From Sulfurovum sp. (GTDB lineage Bacteria; Campylobacterota; Campylobacteria; Campylobacterales; Sulfurovaceae), in NCBI GenBank assembly GCA_020721385.1, contig DYMW01000049.1, positions 1-11,681 of the forward strand: a stretch of DNA of 11,681 nt, given 5' to 3'. The notes under the pieces are model-generated. The model was given only the letters and a program-made list of their open reading frames with translations, ran no database searches and had not been told where the DNA came from. Made by a program: the position numbers and the translations under genes. Position 1 is the stretch's first letter. Each line of letters opens with the position of its first letter. Below are positions 1 through 6,851 of this stretch, piece after piece.

Positions 1-118
1 AGATAAGTGTTTAATTGTATTGGAGGTATTGTAGCCACATCAAAATTTGAACCTAATAAAAATGGGAATTTTTAAGAATGTTGGAATAAGAAGAGATAGG
101 ATATTAATAGAAAAAGTA

Positions 119-127
119 TGTTAAAAT
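119..127 (+). promoter_or_regulatory. Predicted extended -10 promoter for the AAA ATPase gene
   Basis: TGTTAAAAT matches the extended -10 form TGnTAWAAT. Transcription would start near 134, leaving a leader of about 26 nt before the ATG at 160. No clear -35 box is visible, which is usual for Campylobacterota sigma-70 promoters. The leader holds only a weak purine-rich ribosome site (AAGAGAC). Confidence 0.45.
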
Positions 128-159
128 TGTTCATTACTAATTAACAGAAAAGAGACAAT

Positions 160-1359
160 ATGTTAACCAATTTAATAAAACTAGAAAAAAGAGTCCTAAA
201 AGAGCTAAAAAGTTCCTATAAACGCTATTTTTTTAATACCGTAGATTTTTCATCACAGATAATAGCTGTTGTTGGTTCTCGTGGAGTAGGAAAGACTACT
301 TTTTTATTGCAATATCTAAAAGATTTAAAAGAGCTGTATCCTACCTATAAATCACTCTATTTTTCGTATGATTATCCAACCAATGTTGATATAAAACTTT
401 ATGAGTTAGCCGAAGAGTTTGCCAAGGTGGGTGGCGAATATCTATTGCTAGATGAGATTCATAAATATCAAAATTTTGCATTGGATTTAAAAGCTATTTA
501 TGATTTTTACCCAAGAATAAAGGTGATTTTTACAGGTTCATGTGCAATTTCTATCTATAATTCTCAAGCCGATTTAAGTCGTAGGGCGGTATTGTATCAC
601 ATGAATGGTCTCTCTTATCGTGAGTTTTTAGAGTTAACACTACATAAAAAGTTACCCTCTTTTTCATTAGAAGAGATATGCACCAATAGCGTTTCTATAG
701 TTGATAGGTTGAGTGATGAATTTGTACCTTTAGAGTATTTTGGTGAGTATCTAAAGCAGGGTTACTATCCTTTTTATTTTAGTGATAAAAATAACTATTT
801 TAAACTATTAACAGCAGTGGTTAATCTGACAATAGATGTTGATTTGGTGATGTTAGGTTACATCAAGCCCACCTTTGTCAATAAGTTAAAAAAATTACTC
901 AATGTTATCTGTTACAGTAAACCGTTTGAGTTAAATATTACCAAAGTATCCGCCAATATTGAAGTGAGTCGTAACACGCTCTATGCCTATTTAGGGCATT
1001 TAGAAAAAGGTGACTTACTAACAGTAGTAGCCGATAACCAAAAGGGCTTAACCGCTTTGAGTAAACCTGAAAAGCTTTATCTGAACAATACAAATCTTAA
1101 TTACGCTCTTTGTGATGCTCCTGAAATAGGCACGATAAGAGAGGGTTTTTTTGTCAACCAACTTCAAGAGAGCCATCAGATTACTACTTGTAAAAATGGT
1201 GACTTTATTGTCAATGGTAAATATACTTTTGAAATAGGTGGGAAAAACAAAGGATTTAAACAGATAAAAGATATAGAAAACGCTTTTGTTGTACAAGATA
1301 TTGACACCACAGAAGATAATCGAAAGATTCCTCTTTGGTTGTTTGGGTTTTTGTATTAG
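160..1359 (+). CDS. AAA_14/DUF4143-type P-loop ATPase
   Basis: This 399-residue protein belongs to the large group of orphan AAA_14-DUF4143 ATPases; their substrates are mostly unknown. It has a Walker A motif GSRGVGKT at residues 39-46, a Walker B motif YLLLDEIH around 94-101, a sensor-like FTGS at 124-127, and paired arginines at 141-142 that could be arginine fingers. Residues about 258-287 look like a winged-helix segment. The C-terminus has E328, D348 and E358-I-G-G-K362, a spacing reminiscent of the PD-(D/E)XK nuclease fold found in DUF4143 tails; whether it is active cannot be told. There is no signal peptide or membrane helix, so it is cytoplasmic. It stands alone: the next gene starts 82 nt downstream with its own promoter-like box. 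Family assignment is solid, function unknown. Confidence 0.85.
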   Translation: MLTNLIKLEKRVLKELKSSYKRYFFNTVDFSSQIIAVVGSRGVGKTTFLLQYLKDLKELYPTYKSLYFSYDYPTNVDIKLYELAEEFAKVGGEYLLLDEIHKYQNFALDLKAIYDFYPRIKVIFTGSCAISIYNSQADLSRRAVLYHMNGLSYREFLELTLHKKLPSFSLEEICTNSVSIVDRLSDEFVPLEYFGEYLKQGYYPFYFSDKNNYFKLLTAVVNLTIDVDLVMLGYIKPTFVNKLKKLLNVICYSKPFELNITKVSANIEVSRNTLYAYLGHLEKGDLLTVVADNQKGLTALSKPEKLYLNNTNLNYALCDAPEIGTIREGFFVNQLQESHQITTCKNGDFIVNGKYTFEIGGKNKGFKQIKDIENAFVVQDIDTTEDNRKIPLWLFGFLY

Positions 1360-1405
1360 GGTTCACTATTCTACCCCTCTCAGACACCCCTAATTACTTT
1401 TCGGT

Positions 1406-1411
1406 TATACT
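1406..1411 (+). promoter_or_regulatory. Predicted -10 box for the YidB-like gene
   Basis: TATACT lies 30 nt before the ATG at 1442, giving a leader of about 24 nt. A good ribosome site, AAAGGA at 1429-1434, lies 7 nt before the ATG. There is no convincing -35 box. No terminator hairpin is visible after the preceding ATPase gene, so read-through is also possible. Confidence 0.4.
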
Positions 1412-1441
1412 TTTTAGCATTAAAAAATAAAGGATTTACAG

Positions 1442-1888
1442 ATGGATTTTACAGAGTTACTAAAAATGGGTGCAGGTATGATACAAAATAACAGTGATGA
1501 GGCTACTACAGAATTGGACAGTGAGTCGATTACGAGTGCTTTGGGTTATCTGCTTGGTAGTGATGGTGAAGGACTTGATTTAAGTACATTAATGACAGGA
1601 TTGTCTGAAAATGGTTTGGGTGCGATTGTGGGTTCATGGTTGGGTTCAGGTGAAAATGAATCAATTTCAGCCGATGCCATTAGTAGTCTATTGGGGTCAG
1701 ATAAAGTTTCTGAATTTGCATCAAGTTTGGGACTTAGCGAAGAGAGTGCTAAAAATGCGTTGGCCGAAGTATTGCCTAGCATGGTTGATAAAGCGACATC
1801 GGGTGGAAACTCTATTGTTGATGATATGTTGGCACACGTTGGTGGTGCAGAGGGTGCCATGAGTATGTTGAGCAAGATGTTTAGATAG
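1442..1888 (+). CDS. YidB/DUF937-like protein
   Basis: This is a small, acidic, Gly/Ser/Leu-rich 148-residue protein. Residues about 58-118 carry the pattern of the YidB branch of DUF937: a GLG-(x)3-GSW-G-G-(E)N segment at 58-71, then 'IS' and a conserved L-G-S-D at 84-87, then an L-P-x-M-V-D-K segment at 111-117. E. coli YidB is of similar size. The biochemical role of the family is not established. No signal peptide or transmembrane helix is visible, so it is probably cytoplasmic. The start is well supported by AAAGGA 7 nt upstream. It is followed by a 42-nt gap containing a hairpin, then the secreted EEP enzyme on the same strand. Long antisense and +1-frame reading frames across this gene are shadows. 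Confidence 0.75.
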   Translation: MDFTELLKMGAGMIQNNSDEATTELDSESITSALGYLLGSDGEGLDLSTLMTGLSENGLGAIVGSWLGSGENESISADAISSLLGSDKVSEFASSLGLSEESAKNALAEVLPSMVDKATSGGNSIVDDMLAHVGGAEGAMSMLSKMFR

Positions 1889-1896
1889 TCTTGTTG

Positions 1897-1919
1897 TAGG
1901 TTTGGCGTTGCCAAGCCTA
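1897..1919 (+). other. Ten-pair hairpin just before the EEP start codon
   Basis: TAGGTTTGGC (1897-1906) pairs with GCCAAGCCTA (1910-1919) over 10 base pairs with one G-U wobble and a 3-nt loop. It ends 11 nt before the ATG at 1931. No T-tract follows directly, so it is not a standard intrinsic terminator. It could be an RNA-processing or stability element for the upstream YidB-like message, or could influence translation of the downstream gene, which has no recognisable Shine-Dalgarno sequence. Confidence 0.5.
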
Positions 1920-1930
1920 TAGTAGCCAAT

Positions 1931-3466
1931 ATGCAAAAAATATTTTTTCTTTTTTTATTCCCCTTTTTTTTAACCGCTACTGAACTTAAAATTGCCACGT
2001 ACAATGTTGAGAATCTTTTTGATATGTATGTTGATGGTCATGAGTATAGGGAATATATCCCCAATAAACATAACTGGACACGCACCACATTGAATAAAAA
2101 ATTGCTCAATATTTCAGAAGTCATTTGTGATATTAATGCCGATATTGTAGGATTGCAAGAGATAGAAAATGAGAATGCTTTAACCCTTTTACAAAACAGT
2201 TTGCGTAGTGTTGGGTGTGCGTATAACTATTGGGCGATTACCCATAAACAAAACTCAACCATTCAAGTGGCTCTTTTGTCTAAAATTCCCATTCAAAGTT
2301 CCAAAGATATAGTGGTCAGTCGCGTCTTGGGGCAACGTAATATTTTAGAGGTGAAATACACGATTGAAGGGAATCCTCTTTTTATCTATGTGAACCATTG
2401 GAACTCTAAACGTTCTCCTGAAAGCAAACGGATGGTGTCGGCTAGGGCATTAAAAAATAGATTGTTATCGCTACCTAAAGGGGTTGATTATATTGTGTTG
2501 GGGGATTTAAATTCAAACTATGATGAATATGCAACAATGGAACCTAAGCACAATGACACCCAAGGAAAAACGGGCATCAACGATGTTTTACAAACGACTT
2601 TAAATGGTACATTATTAGACGAAACAGCCATGAAATCAACAGATTTTTTACACTACAATTTGTGGTTGGAGTTGGTCAAGTTTCAACGTTGGAGTCACAA
2701 TTTTTATGGTAAAAAGCAAGGGTTGGATGTGATTTTACTGCCTCCTTCTTTATTTAATGGGAAAGGGATTGATTATGTTAACAACTCATTTCAAGTCGTT
2801 AAACTTCCCTATCTTTTTCATAAAAAAGGGTACATTTATCGTTGGCAATATAGAGCTGAACGTCATTTAGGAAAAGGGTATTCCGACCATCTTCCCCTTG
2901 TGGCAACCTTTTCAACCAAGCCTTATATTTTTGAAAAACAACAATCCATGATAGTGGGAAAAATTGAAGATTTGTATACCAAAAATTTGAATAATTCTTT
3001 ACGCTTAAATGGGGTAAAGGTTATTTTAAAACGTGGGCATCATGCCATTATCAAAGCGTCAAAAGAAGAAAGAGCTATTTTTGTTTATGGAGCCGATGGG
3101 TTAGAAGAGGGACATTGTTATGACATTGTGGTTAATAAGATTAAAAGTTATCAAGGGCTTCATGAAGTGGTTGATTTTATCGTAGAGCATGATTATGGAA
3201 AAGTTGCTATAGAGGAGTATTTTTATAATAAAGCAATAGATTTTAACAACAAAGTTTTAGAAAACGAAGTGATTCAAAATTTGGTAGGTGTGTATAAAAA
3301 AGGTAAATTTTATGTGGGTGAGAAAGGGTATAGAATATTCTTTAAAAATCGAGATTTCAAACCCACCAAGGGAAGCAGACTAAAGTTGAATAGAGTGCAG
3401 ATAGGATATTATAACGCTTTGCAACTCGTTGTGTGGGATGTAAAAGATATAACTGTATTGGAGTAA
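1931..3466 (+). CDS. Secreted endonuclease/exonuclease/phosphatase-family enzyme with C-terminal OB-like domains
   Basis: This 511-residue protein begins with a signal peptide: K3, then a Phe/Leu-rich core at 4-14 and a likely cleavage near LTA (14-16). The mature part starts directly with the EEP fold. Visible catalytic motifs are TYNVENLFD (N25), GLQEIEN (E77), NHWNSK (N155, H156), GDLNSN (D192, N194), LDVILL (D265) and YSDHLP (D319, H320). This is the metal-dependent DNase I-like active site, so it should hydrolyse phosphodiester or phosphate-ester bonds outside the cytoplasm; the substrate (DNA, lipid or other) cannot be told. Residues about 338-511 are extra and look like two beta-rich OB-like modules (about 338-420 and 448-511), which in secreted nucleases often bind nucleic acid. 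The next gene, hemJ, starts 2 nt after its stop, and hemJ's ribosome site lies inside its last codons, so the two are co-transcribed. Confidence 0.85.
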   Translation: MQKIFFLFLFPFFLTATELKIATYNVENLFDMYVDGHEYREYIPNKHNWTRTTLNKKLLNISEVICDINADIVGLQEIENENALTLLQNSLRSVGCAYNYWAITHKQNSTIQVALLSKIPIQSSKDIVVSRVLGQRNILEVKYTIEGNPLFIYVNHWNSKRSPESKRMVSARALKNRLLSLPKGVDYIVLGDLNSNYDEYATMEPKHNDTQGKTGINDVLQTTLNGTLLDETAMKSTDFLHYNLWLELVKFQRWSHNFYGKKQGLDVILLPPSLFNGKGIDYVNNSFQVVKLPYLFHKKGYIYRWQYRAERHLGKGYSDHLPLVATFSTKPYIFEKQQSMIVGKIEDLYTKNLNNSLRLNGVKVILKRGHHAIIKASKEERAIFVYGADGLEEGHCYDIVVNKIKSYQGLHEVVDFIVEHDYGKVAIEEYFYNKAIDFNNKVLENEVIQNLVGVYKKGKFYVGEKGYRIFFKNRDFKPTKGSRLKLNRVQIGYYNALQLVVWDVKDITVLE

Positions 3467-3468
3467 AA

Positions 3469-3903
3469 ATGGACTATTTTACATGGGTATTAACGTTTCA
3501 TATTATGAGTTTTTTAAGTTGGATGGCGATGCTTTTTTATCTACCACGACTTTTTGTTTATCATCAAGAACATTCTGATAAAAAAGAGTTTGTTGAGGTG
3601 GTGAAGATTCAGGAGTTTAAGCTTTATACCTATATTGGATTACCTGCGATGTGGGCAACGATTTTAAGTGGAGGGTTAATGCTTTATTTAAAAGAAGGTA
3701 TTTTTCAGAATGGTGGTTGGATGCATGCCAAATTGTTGGTGGTAGCATTTTTAATTGCTTATAGCTTTTCATTAGAATACTATCGTAAACAAATGGCACA
3801 GAATCCAAACTATAAAAGTGGGAAGTTTTTTCGATTTTACAATGAAATACCGACACTTTTATCACTACTTATCGTAATATTTGTTATTGTTAAACCGTTT
3901 TAA
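3469..3903 (+). CDS. hemJ: Protoporphyrinogen IX oxidase, HemJ type
   Basis: HemJ oxidises protoporphyrinogen IX to protoporphyrin IX in the haem pathway and is an inner-membrane enzyme. This 144-residue protein has four hydrophobic segments (about 4-28, 52-73, 86-103, 128-142). It carries the two signature residues at the expected places: H11 in the first helix (LTFHIM) and K88 in WMHAKLL. The downstream RKxM and the closing FRFYNEIPTLL motif (122-131) are also typical, as is the length. The frame is open 36 nt further upstream, but the ATG at 3469 is preferred because GGAG lies 6 nt before it and the protein then begins exactly where the family does. It overlaps no upstream codons and is probably translated by coupling to the EEP gene. 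The pairing with an EEP enzyme has no obvious pathway logic. Confidence 0.93.
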   Translation: MDYFTWVLTFHIMSFLSWMAMLFYLPRLFVYHQEHSDKKEFVEVVKIQEFKLYTYIGLPAMWATILSGGLMLYLKEGIFQNGGWMHAKLLVVAFLIAYSFSLEYYRKQMAQNPNYKSGKFFRFYNEIPTLLSLLIVIFVIVKPF

Positions 3904-3924
3904 TAAAAAATAAACATAGATTTA

Positions 3925-3933
3925 TGTTATAAT
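3925..3933 (+). promoter_or_regulatory. Extended -10 promoter for the DUF2231 gene
   Basis: TGTTATAAT is a perfect extended -10 (TGnTATAAT). Transcription should begin near 3940, about 29 nt before the ATG. The -10 overlaps a small inverted repeat, AACATA-gatt-TATGTT (3913-3928), which might be fortuitous, an operator, or the base of a weak hairpin after hemJ. Confidence 0.6.
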
Positions 3934-3957
3934 CAACTATAGAATTTACTTTTAAAA

Positions 3958-3965
3958 AAGGAGGT
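3958..3965 (+). promoter_or_regulatory. Full-consensus Shine-Dalgarno sequence
   Basis: AAGGAGGT is the complete anti-16S consensus and lies only 3 nt from the ATG at 3969. It is by far the strongest ribosome site in the window (others are AGGA or AAAGGA), which suggests the DUF2231 protein is made at a high level. Confidence 0.75.
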
Positions 3966-3968
3966 AAT

Positions 3969-4634
3969 ATGACATTACCAAACATCAGTATTCCAGAAAT
4001 ACCACTACCATTCGAGTTACCAGAGTTGCTACACCCTGCAATTGTACACTTTATTATTGCGATACCTATTGTGGTTTTATTGTTAGAACTTTATAATTTG
4101 GTTCTAAAGCGTCGTTCAATTTCTGTTTTTTCACTCTTTTTATTAATCATTGTCGTAGTAGCAATGGTGGGTGGTTATTTAACAGGTGGTGTTGATGGAA
4201 AAGCAGCATGGGATTTACTTGGAACTGAAGGTCAGTCTGAACTTAAAGAACATAAACTTTTAGGAATGTATTTAACCTATGGTGCCTTGGCATTGGTTGC
4301 CTTTAAACTATTGTTTATGGCTCTTAGAAAAACCATTGGAAGAGTATTGTTTGTTGTTATTCTTATCGGATTTATCGGTGTAACATTAAAACAAGGTAAA
4401 GATGGTGGAGAATTGGTTTATAAATATGGTGCCAATAATGAGATGATTGCTGATTTAAAAGAGAAATATGAAGAACTTCTTGAAAGCAGTAAAGAGGCTC
4501 AAGCTACTTCTACGGTTGTACCTACACCAGTAGAAGCACCTAAACCTGTAACCGCACCTACTGCAGTAAAAGTAGAGAGTGTATCAAAAGTTGAAACAAA
4601 CACTACGGATGATGAGGATAATGACTCTATGTAG
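3969..4634 (+). CDS. DUF2231-family four-helix membrane protein
   Basis: This 221-residue protein opens with a Pro-rich amphipathic stretch (1-20). It then has the DUF2231 signature LHPAIVHF (H22, H27) and four membrane helices at about 24-43, 51-72, 98-118 and 123-140. A further conserved-looking His (H95 in LKEHKLLG) precedes helix 3, and GGELVYKYG (146-154) closes the domain. The family is a predicted membrane redox or metal/haem protein on the basis of its paired histidines, but its function is not established. Residues about 160-221 form a charged helix followed by a Pro/Ala/Thr/Val-rich, finally acidic, low-complexity tail that is probably disordered. It has its own promoter and an unusually strong ribosome site, and is followed at once by a terminator, so it is monocistronic. 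Confidence 0.85.
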   Translation: MTLPNISIPEIPLPFELPELLHPAIVHFIIAIPIVVLLLELYNLVLKRRSISVFSLFLLIIVVVAMVGGYLTGGVDGKAAWDLLGTEGQSELKEHKLLGMYLTYGALALVAFKLLFMALRKTIGRVLFVVILIGFIGVTLKQGKDGGELVYKYGANNEMIADLKEKYEELLESSKEAQATSTVVPTPVEAPKPVTAPTAVKVESVSKVETNTTDDEDNDSM

Positions 4635-4638
4635 TTTT

Positions 4639-4680
4639 TTTATCTAGGTGAGTTTAACCTCACTTAGATAAACTTTTTAG
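4639..4680 (+). terminator. Hairpin terminator after the DUF2231 gene, inside the end of the convergent gene
   Basis: A 14-pair stem (4639-4652 with 4659-4672, one G-U pair, 6-nt loop) starts 4 nt after the stop codon at 4634, and is followed by CTTTTT. On the plus strand this resembles a rho-independent terminator. On the minus strand the stem is followed by A residues, so it does not look like a U-tract terminator for the opposite operon. The stop codon (4660-4662) and last codons of the convergent zinc-ribbon gene lie inside the right arm of the stem. Confidence 0.7.
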
Positions 4681-5766
4681 AATGTTTGGATGCTCTTCCA
4701 AATACATGACCCCTCCCATAAACAGACCAATTGTTAAAATTAAGAGAACAATTTTAATCCATGAATAGGGTCTTTCTCCCGTTACTTTCCCTGTTTGAGC
4801 ATTAATGGCATAGTTATACACTTTATTGTTCCATTTGAATTGGGCTGTCCATACAGGAAAAAGAACATTTTTGTACGTGGTGTTACTGTATTGGGTGTAC
4901 ATTTGGTTAATTTGTTGTTGGTCTCCCCCTATTTGATACTTAATGTCTTGGCGTATAATGGTATTCATTTTAAGCTTGGCAAATTCAAAGCCATTATCAA
5001 GCCCAATCGTATACTCTTCAGATTCAAAACCAGAAAGATATTTTTCATTAAAAGGAATGAGTTTTTCGGTATACCAAGGGCTTAAATTGTCCAGTATCGT
5101 ATGGGAAATGGTTGTAGATGCACCAATGGTAATGTCATCAAAAAAATTTTGAACATGACCTGAAACGGGTGTCCAGTGAATGCGTGGCTCTTGTACGGTT
5201 CGACGTTCTTCTCGCCCATTGACAATGACCGTACGTTCAACTTGAACATAGTATATATCGCCTCGTTGACCTTGATAGTTGGTATGGGTTTGGCTATCAT
5301 ACGTCCAATAAGGCAGATAATAGCCTTTGAGTTTTTCATTTCCATGTACAAATTGTTGAAGTTTAGAGGGGGCAAACCAGAGTGAACCCACCCATTTTTT
5401 AAACTTTTCTTGTGCTTCTTTTTGTGTTAAAGTAAAAGGAAGCAATGATTTTGGGGTTATCTCTTTGACAAATTCAGTAATGGCAGGAGTGTTACAATAA
5501 GGGCAATTAGAGCTAACAGAGTAAGGCGTAAGGGTAAATGTTCCTCCACACTTGTTACAGGTTATCTCTTTATTAATTTCTTTGGATGAATGGCTTTTTA
5601 GAAACCTGAGTGCTTCTTGGAAATCATACTCTTCTATTTTTTTAGTAGAAGATGCAATCGTCTCTTGTGTTGAACAAAATTCACACTCTAAAGAGTTGTT
5701 TAAAGGGCTAAACCGTAAAGGTGCCCCACAATTTTTGCAGGTAAAGTTAATGGATTGAAATTTCAC
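4660..5766 (-). CDS. Double zinc-ribbon, tail-anchored membrane protein (YdjG-like)
   Basis: This 368-residue protein has two N-terminal four-cysteine zinc ribbons: C10-x2-C13...C28-x2-C31 and C70-x2-C73...C88-x2-C91. A long central domain (about 110-330) rich in aromatic residues follows, then one C-terminal membrane helix at about 338-356 with a short basic tail. Proteins with this plan are often mislabelled as TFIIB-like or PriA-like; there is no helicase motif here. The closest functional parallel is Bacillus YdjG, a zinc-ribbon membrane partner of PspA. Translation starts at GTG (5766), which overlaps the TGA of the upstream SPFH gene as GTGA, with no Shine-Dalgarno sequence. It should therefore be translated by coupling, and in fixed ratio, with the SPFH protein. 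It is the last gene of the operon. Confidence 0.85.
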   Translation of the reverse strand: MKFQSINFTCKNCGAPLRFSPLNNSLECEFCSTQETIASSTKKIEEYDFQEALRFLKSHSSKEINKEITCNKCGGTFTLTPYSVSSNCPYCNTPAITEFVKEITPKSLLPFTLTQKEAQEKFKKWVGSLWFAPSKLQQFVHGNEKLKGYYLPYWTYDSQTHTNYQGQRGDIYYVQVERTVIVNGREERRTVQEPRIHWTPVSGHVQNFFDDITIGASTTISHTILDNLSPWYTEKLIPFNEKYLSGFESEEYTIGLDNGFEFAKLKMNTIIRQDIKYQIGGDQQQINQMYTQYSNTTYKNVLFPVWTAQFKWNNKVYNYAINAQTGKVTGERPYSWIKIVLLILTIGLFMGGVMYLEEHPNILKSLSK

Positions 5767-6848
5767 GGTTGAGGAATAGGTGGTGGTGTACTGTTAAAAT
5801 AGTGTTCAAAAACGCTTCTTGCTTCTACCCAATTTTGTAGTCCTTCTGTCCAAATAAGTGTATCTTTTTGAATGAGACCTTGTTTGATATAGAGTTGTAT
5901 GGTACGCACATCATAAGGTCCCTCTTGAACATTTTCAAGGGCTACATGATACATGGTACTGTTGCGTGTTGGTAAAGGTGGAGGGGTATTTTTATTGGTA
6001 GCATTATTATTCATTTTTTCTGTCATTTGTTGCCCCAATGCCAATCCTGCTCCCATGCCAACCATATCACTGATGCTTCCTTTTCCTGAACCTAAAGCTT
6101 CACCTGTTTGGTATTGAATATGGGCATCAAGATTGCCTGTGACTTCACGACTGGTGCGTTTGTCAAGTGCTGCTTCAACATTTTCAGGAAGTGAAATGTT
6201 CTCAACCAAAATTTTGGTTAACTCCAATCCATATTCACCAAAATAGGGAGCAATTTTTTTAAAGATATAGGTTGAAAAATTTTCATAGTTTGATGCCAAA
6301 TCAAGAACAGGAATATTACTTTCTCCTAAAATGGTAGCAAATTTAGAGACAATAAGGTTGGTAAGTTGATGGTCAATCTCATCAACAGTAAAATGATGGT
6401 CGGTACCCACAATTTCAGTCATAAACTGTTTTGGGTCGGTGATACGAATTTCATACGTTCCAAAGGCTCGAAGTCTTACCATTGAAAATTCAGGGTCACG
6501 TACCATAATCGGATTTTTGGTTCCCCATTTTAAATTGGTAAACCGTTTGGTATTAACAAAATAAATTTCGGCTTTAAATGGTGAGTTAAATCCATGATGC
6601 CAATGTTGCAATGAGGTCATAATGGGCAGGTTCTTGGTCTCAAGCTCATAGATTCCCGCTCCTAGTACATCTGCAACAATTCCTTCATTGACAAAAATGG
6701 CCATTTGTGATTCGCGTACCGTTAATTTGGCTCCATATTTTATCTCGTTGTTGTGGCGTGGAAAGCGATAGACCATGGTATCTTGTGAATCATCCATCCA
6801 TTCGATAACGTCAATAAATTGACCAAACATCCAATCAAAAAGTCCCAT
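5763..6848 (-). CDS. SPFH-domain protein with C-terminal GYF_2 domain (YdjI-like)
   Basis: SPFH proteins form membrane-associated oligomeric scaffolds. This 361-residue protein starts with the short FIDVIEW segment (11-17) typical of YdjI-type members and has no classical transmembrane helix. The SPFH domain spans about 24-235; FVNTKRFTNLKWGTK at 98-111 is a landmark shared with Bacillus YdjI. A Gly/Met-rich segment (about 250-280) follows, then a Pro-rich linker (TPPPLP at 288-293). A GYF_2 domain (about 298-351) comes next, showing GPYDVRTIQ and a LIWTEGLQNWVEA core, and then a second proline motif (TPPPIPQP). The ATG has AAAGGA 6 nt upstream, overlapping the stop of the TelA gene. Its 3' end overlaps the zinc-ribbon gene by 4 nt. 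It probably recruits partners to the membrane; the role is inferred from the family. Confidence 0.88.
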   Translation of the reverse strand: MGLFDWMFGQFIDVIEWMDDSQDTMVYRFPRHNNEIKYGAKLTVRESQMAIFVNEGIVADVLGAGIYELETKNLPIMTSLQHWHHGFNSPFKAEIYFVNTKRFTNLKWGTKNPIMVRDPEFSMVRLRAFGTYEIRITDPKQFMTEIVGTDHHFTVDEIDHQLTNLIVSKFATILGESNIPVLDLASNYENFSTYIFKKIAPYFGEYGLELTKILVENISLPENVEAALDKRTSREVTGNLDAHIQYQTGEALGSGKGSISDMVGMGAGLALGQQMTEKMNNNATNKNTPPPLPTRNSTMYHVALENVQEGPYDVRTIQLYIKQGLIQKDTLIWTEGLQNWVEARSVFEHYFNSTPPPIPQP

Positions 6849-6851
6849 TGT

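Noticed and set aside
1..75. Short open stretch in the first frame reading IGGIVATSKFEPNKNGNF before a stop at 73-75
   Set aside because: It looks protein-like, but a stop lies at 4-6 in the same frame, leaving 22 codons from a GTG with no ribosome site. It could be a decayed gene remnant, but there is too little sequence to support it.
1940..1971. T6, T7 and T8 runs in the EEP signal-peptide codons as a phase-variation tract
   Set aside because: The runs are short and broken, and are explained by Phe codons in an AT-rich genome; slippage usually needs longer uniform tracts.
1546..2004. 152-codon antisense reading frame over the YidB-like gene
   Set aside because: It is a shadow of the well-supported plus-strand gene: composition is odd (Pro/Ser-rich), there is no ribosome site, and it crosses the start of the EEP gene.
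3433..3468. Longer start for HemJ
   Set aside because: The extra 12 residues are cysteine- and lysine-containing, overlap the EEP gene, and do not match the family N-terminus; the ATG at 3469 has a proper GGAG site.
4660..5766. PriA/TFIIB-like nucleic acid role for the zinc-ribbon protein
   Set aside because: There is no helicase or cyclin-fold motif; the two ribbons are followed by a membrane anchor, and the operon context points to the membrane.
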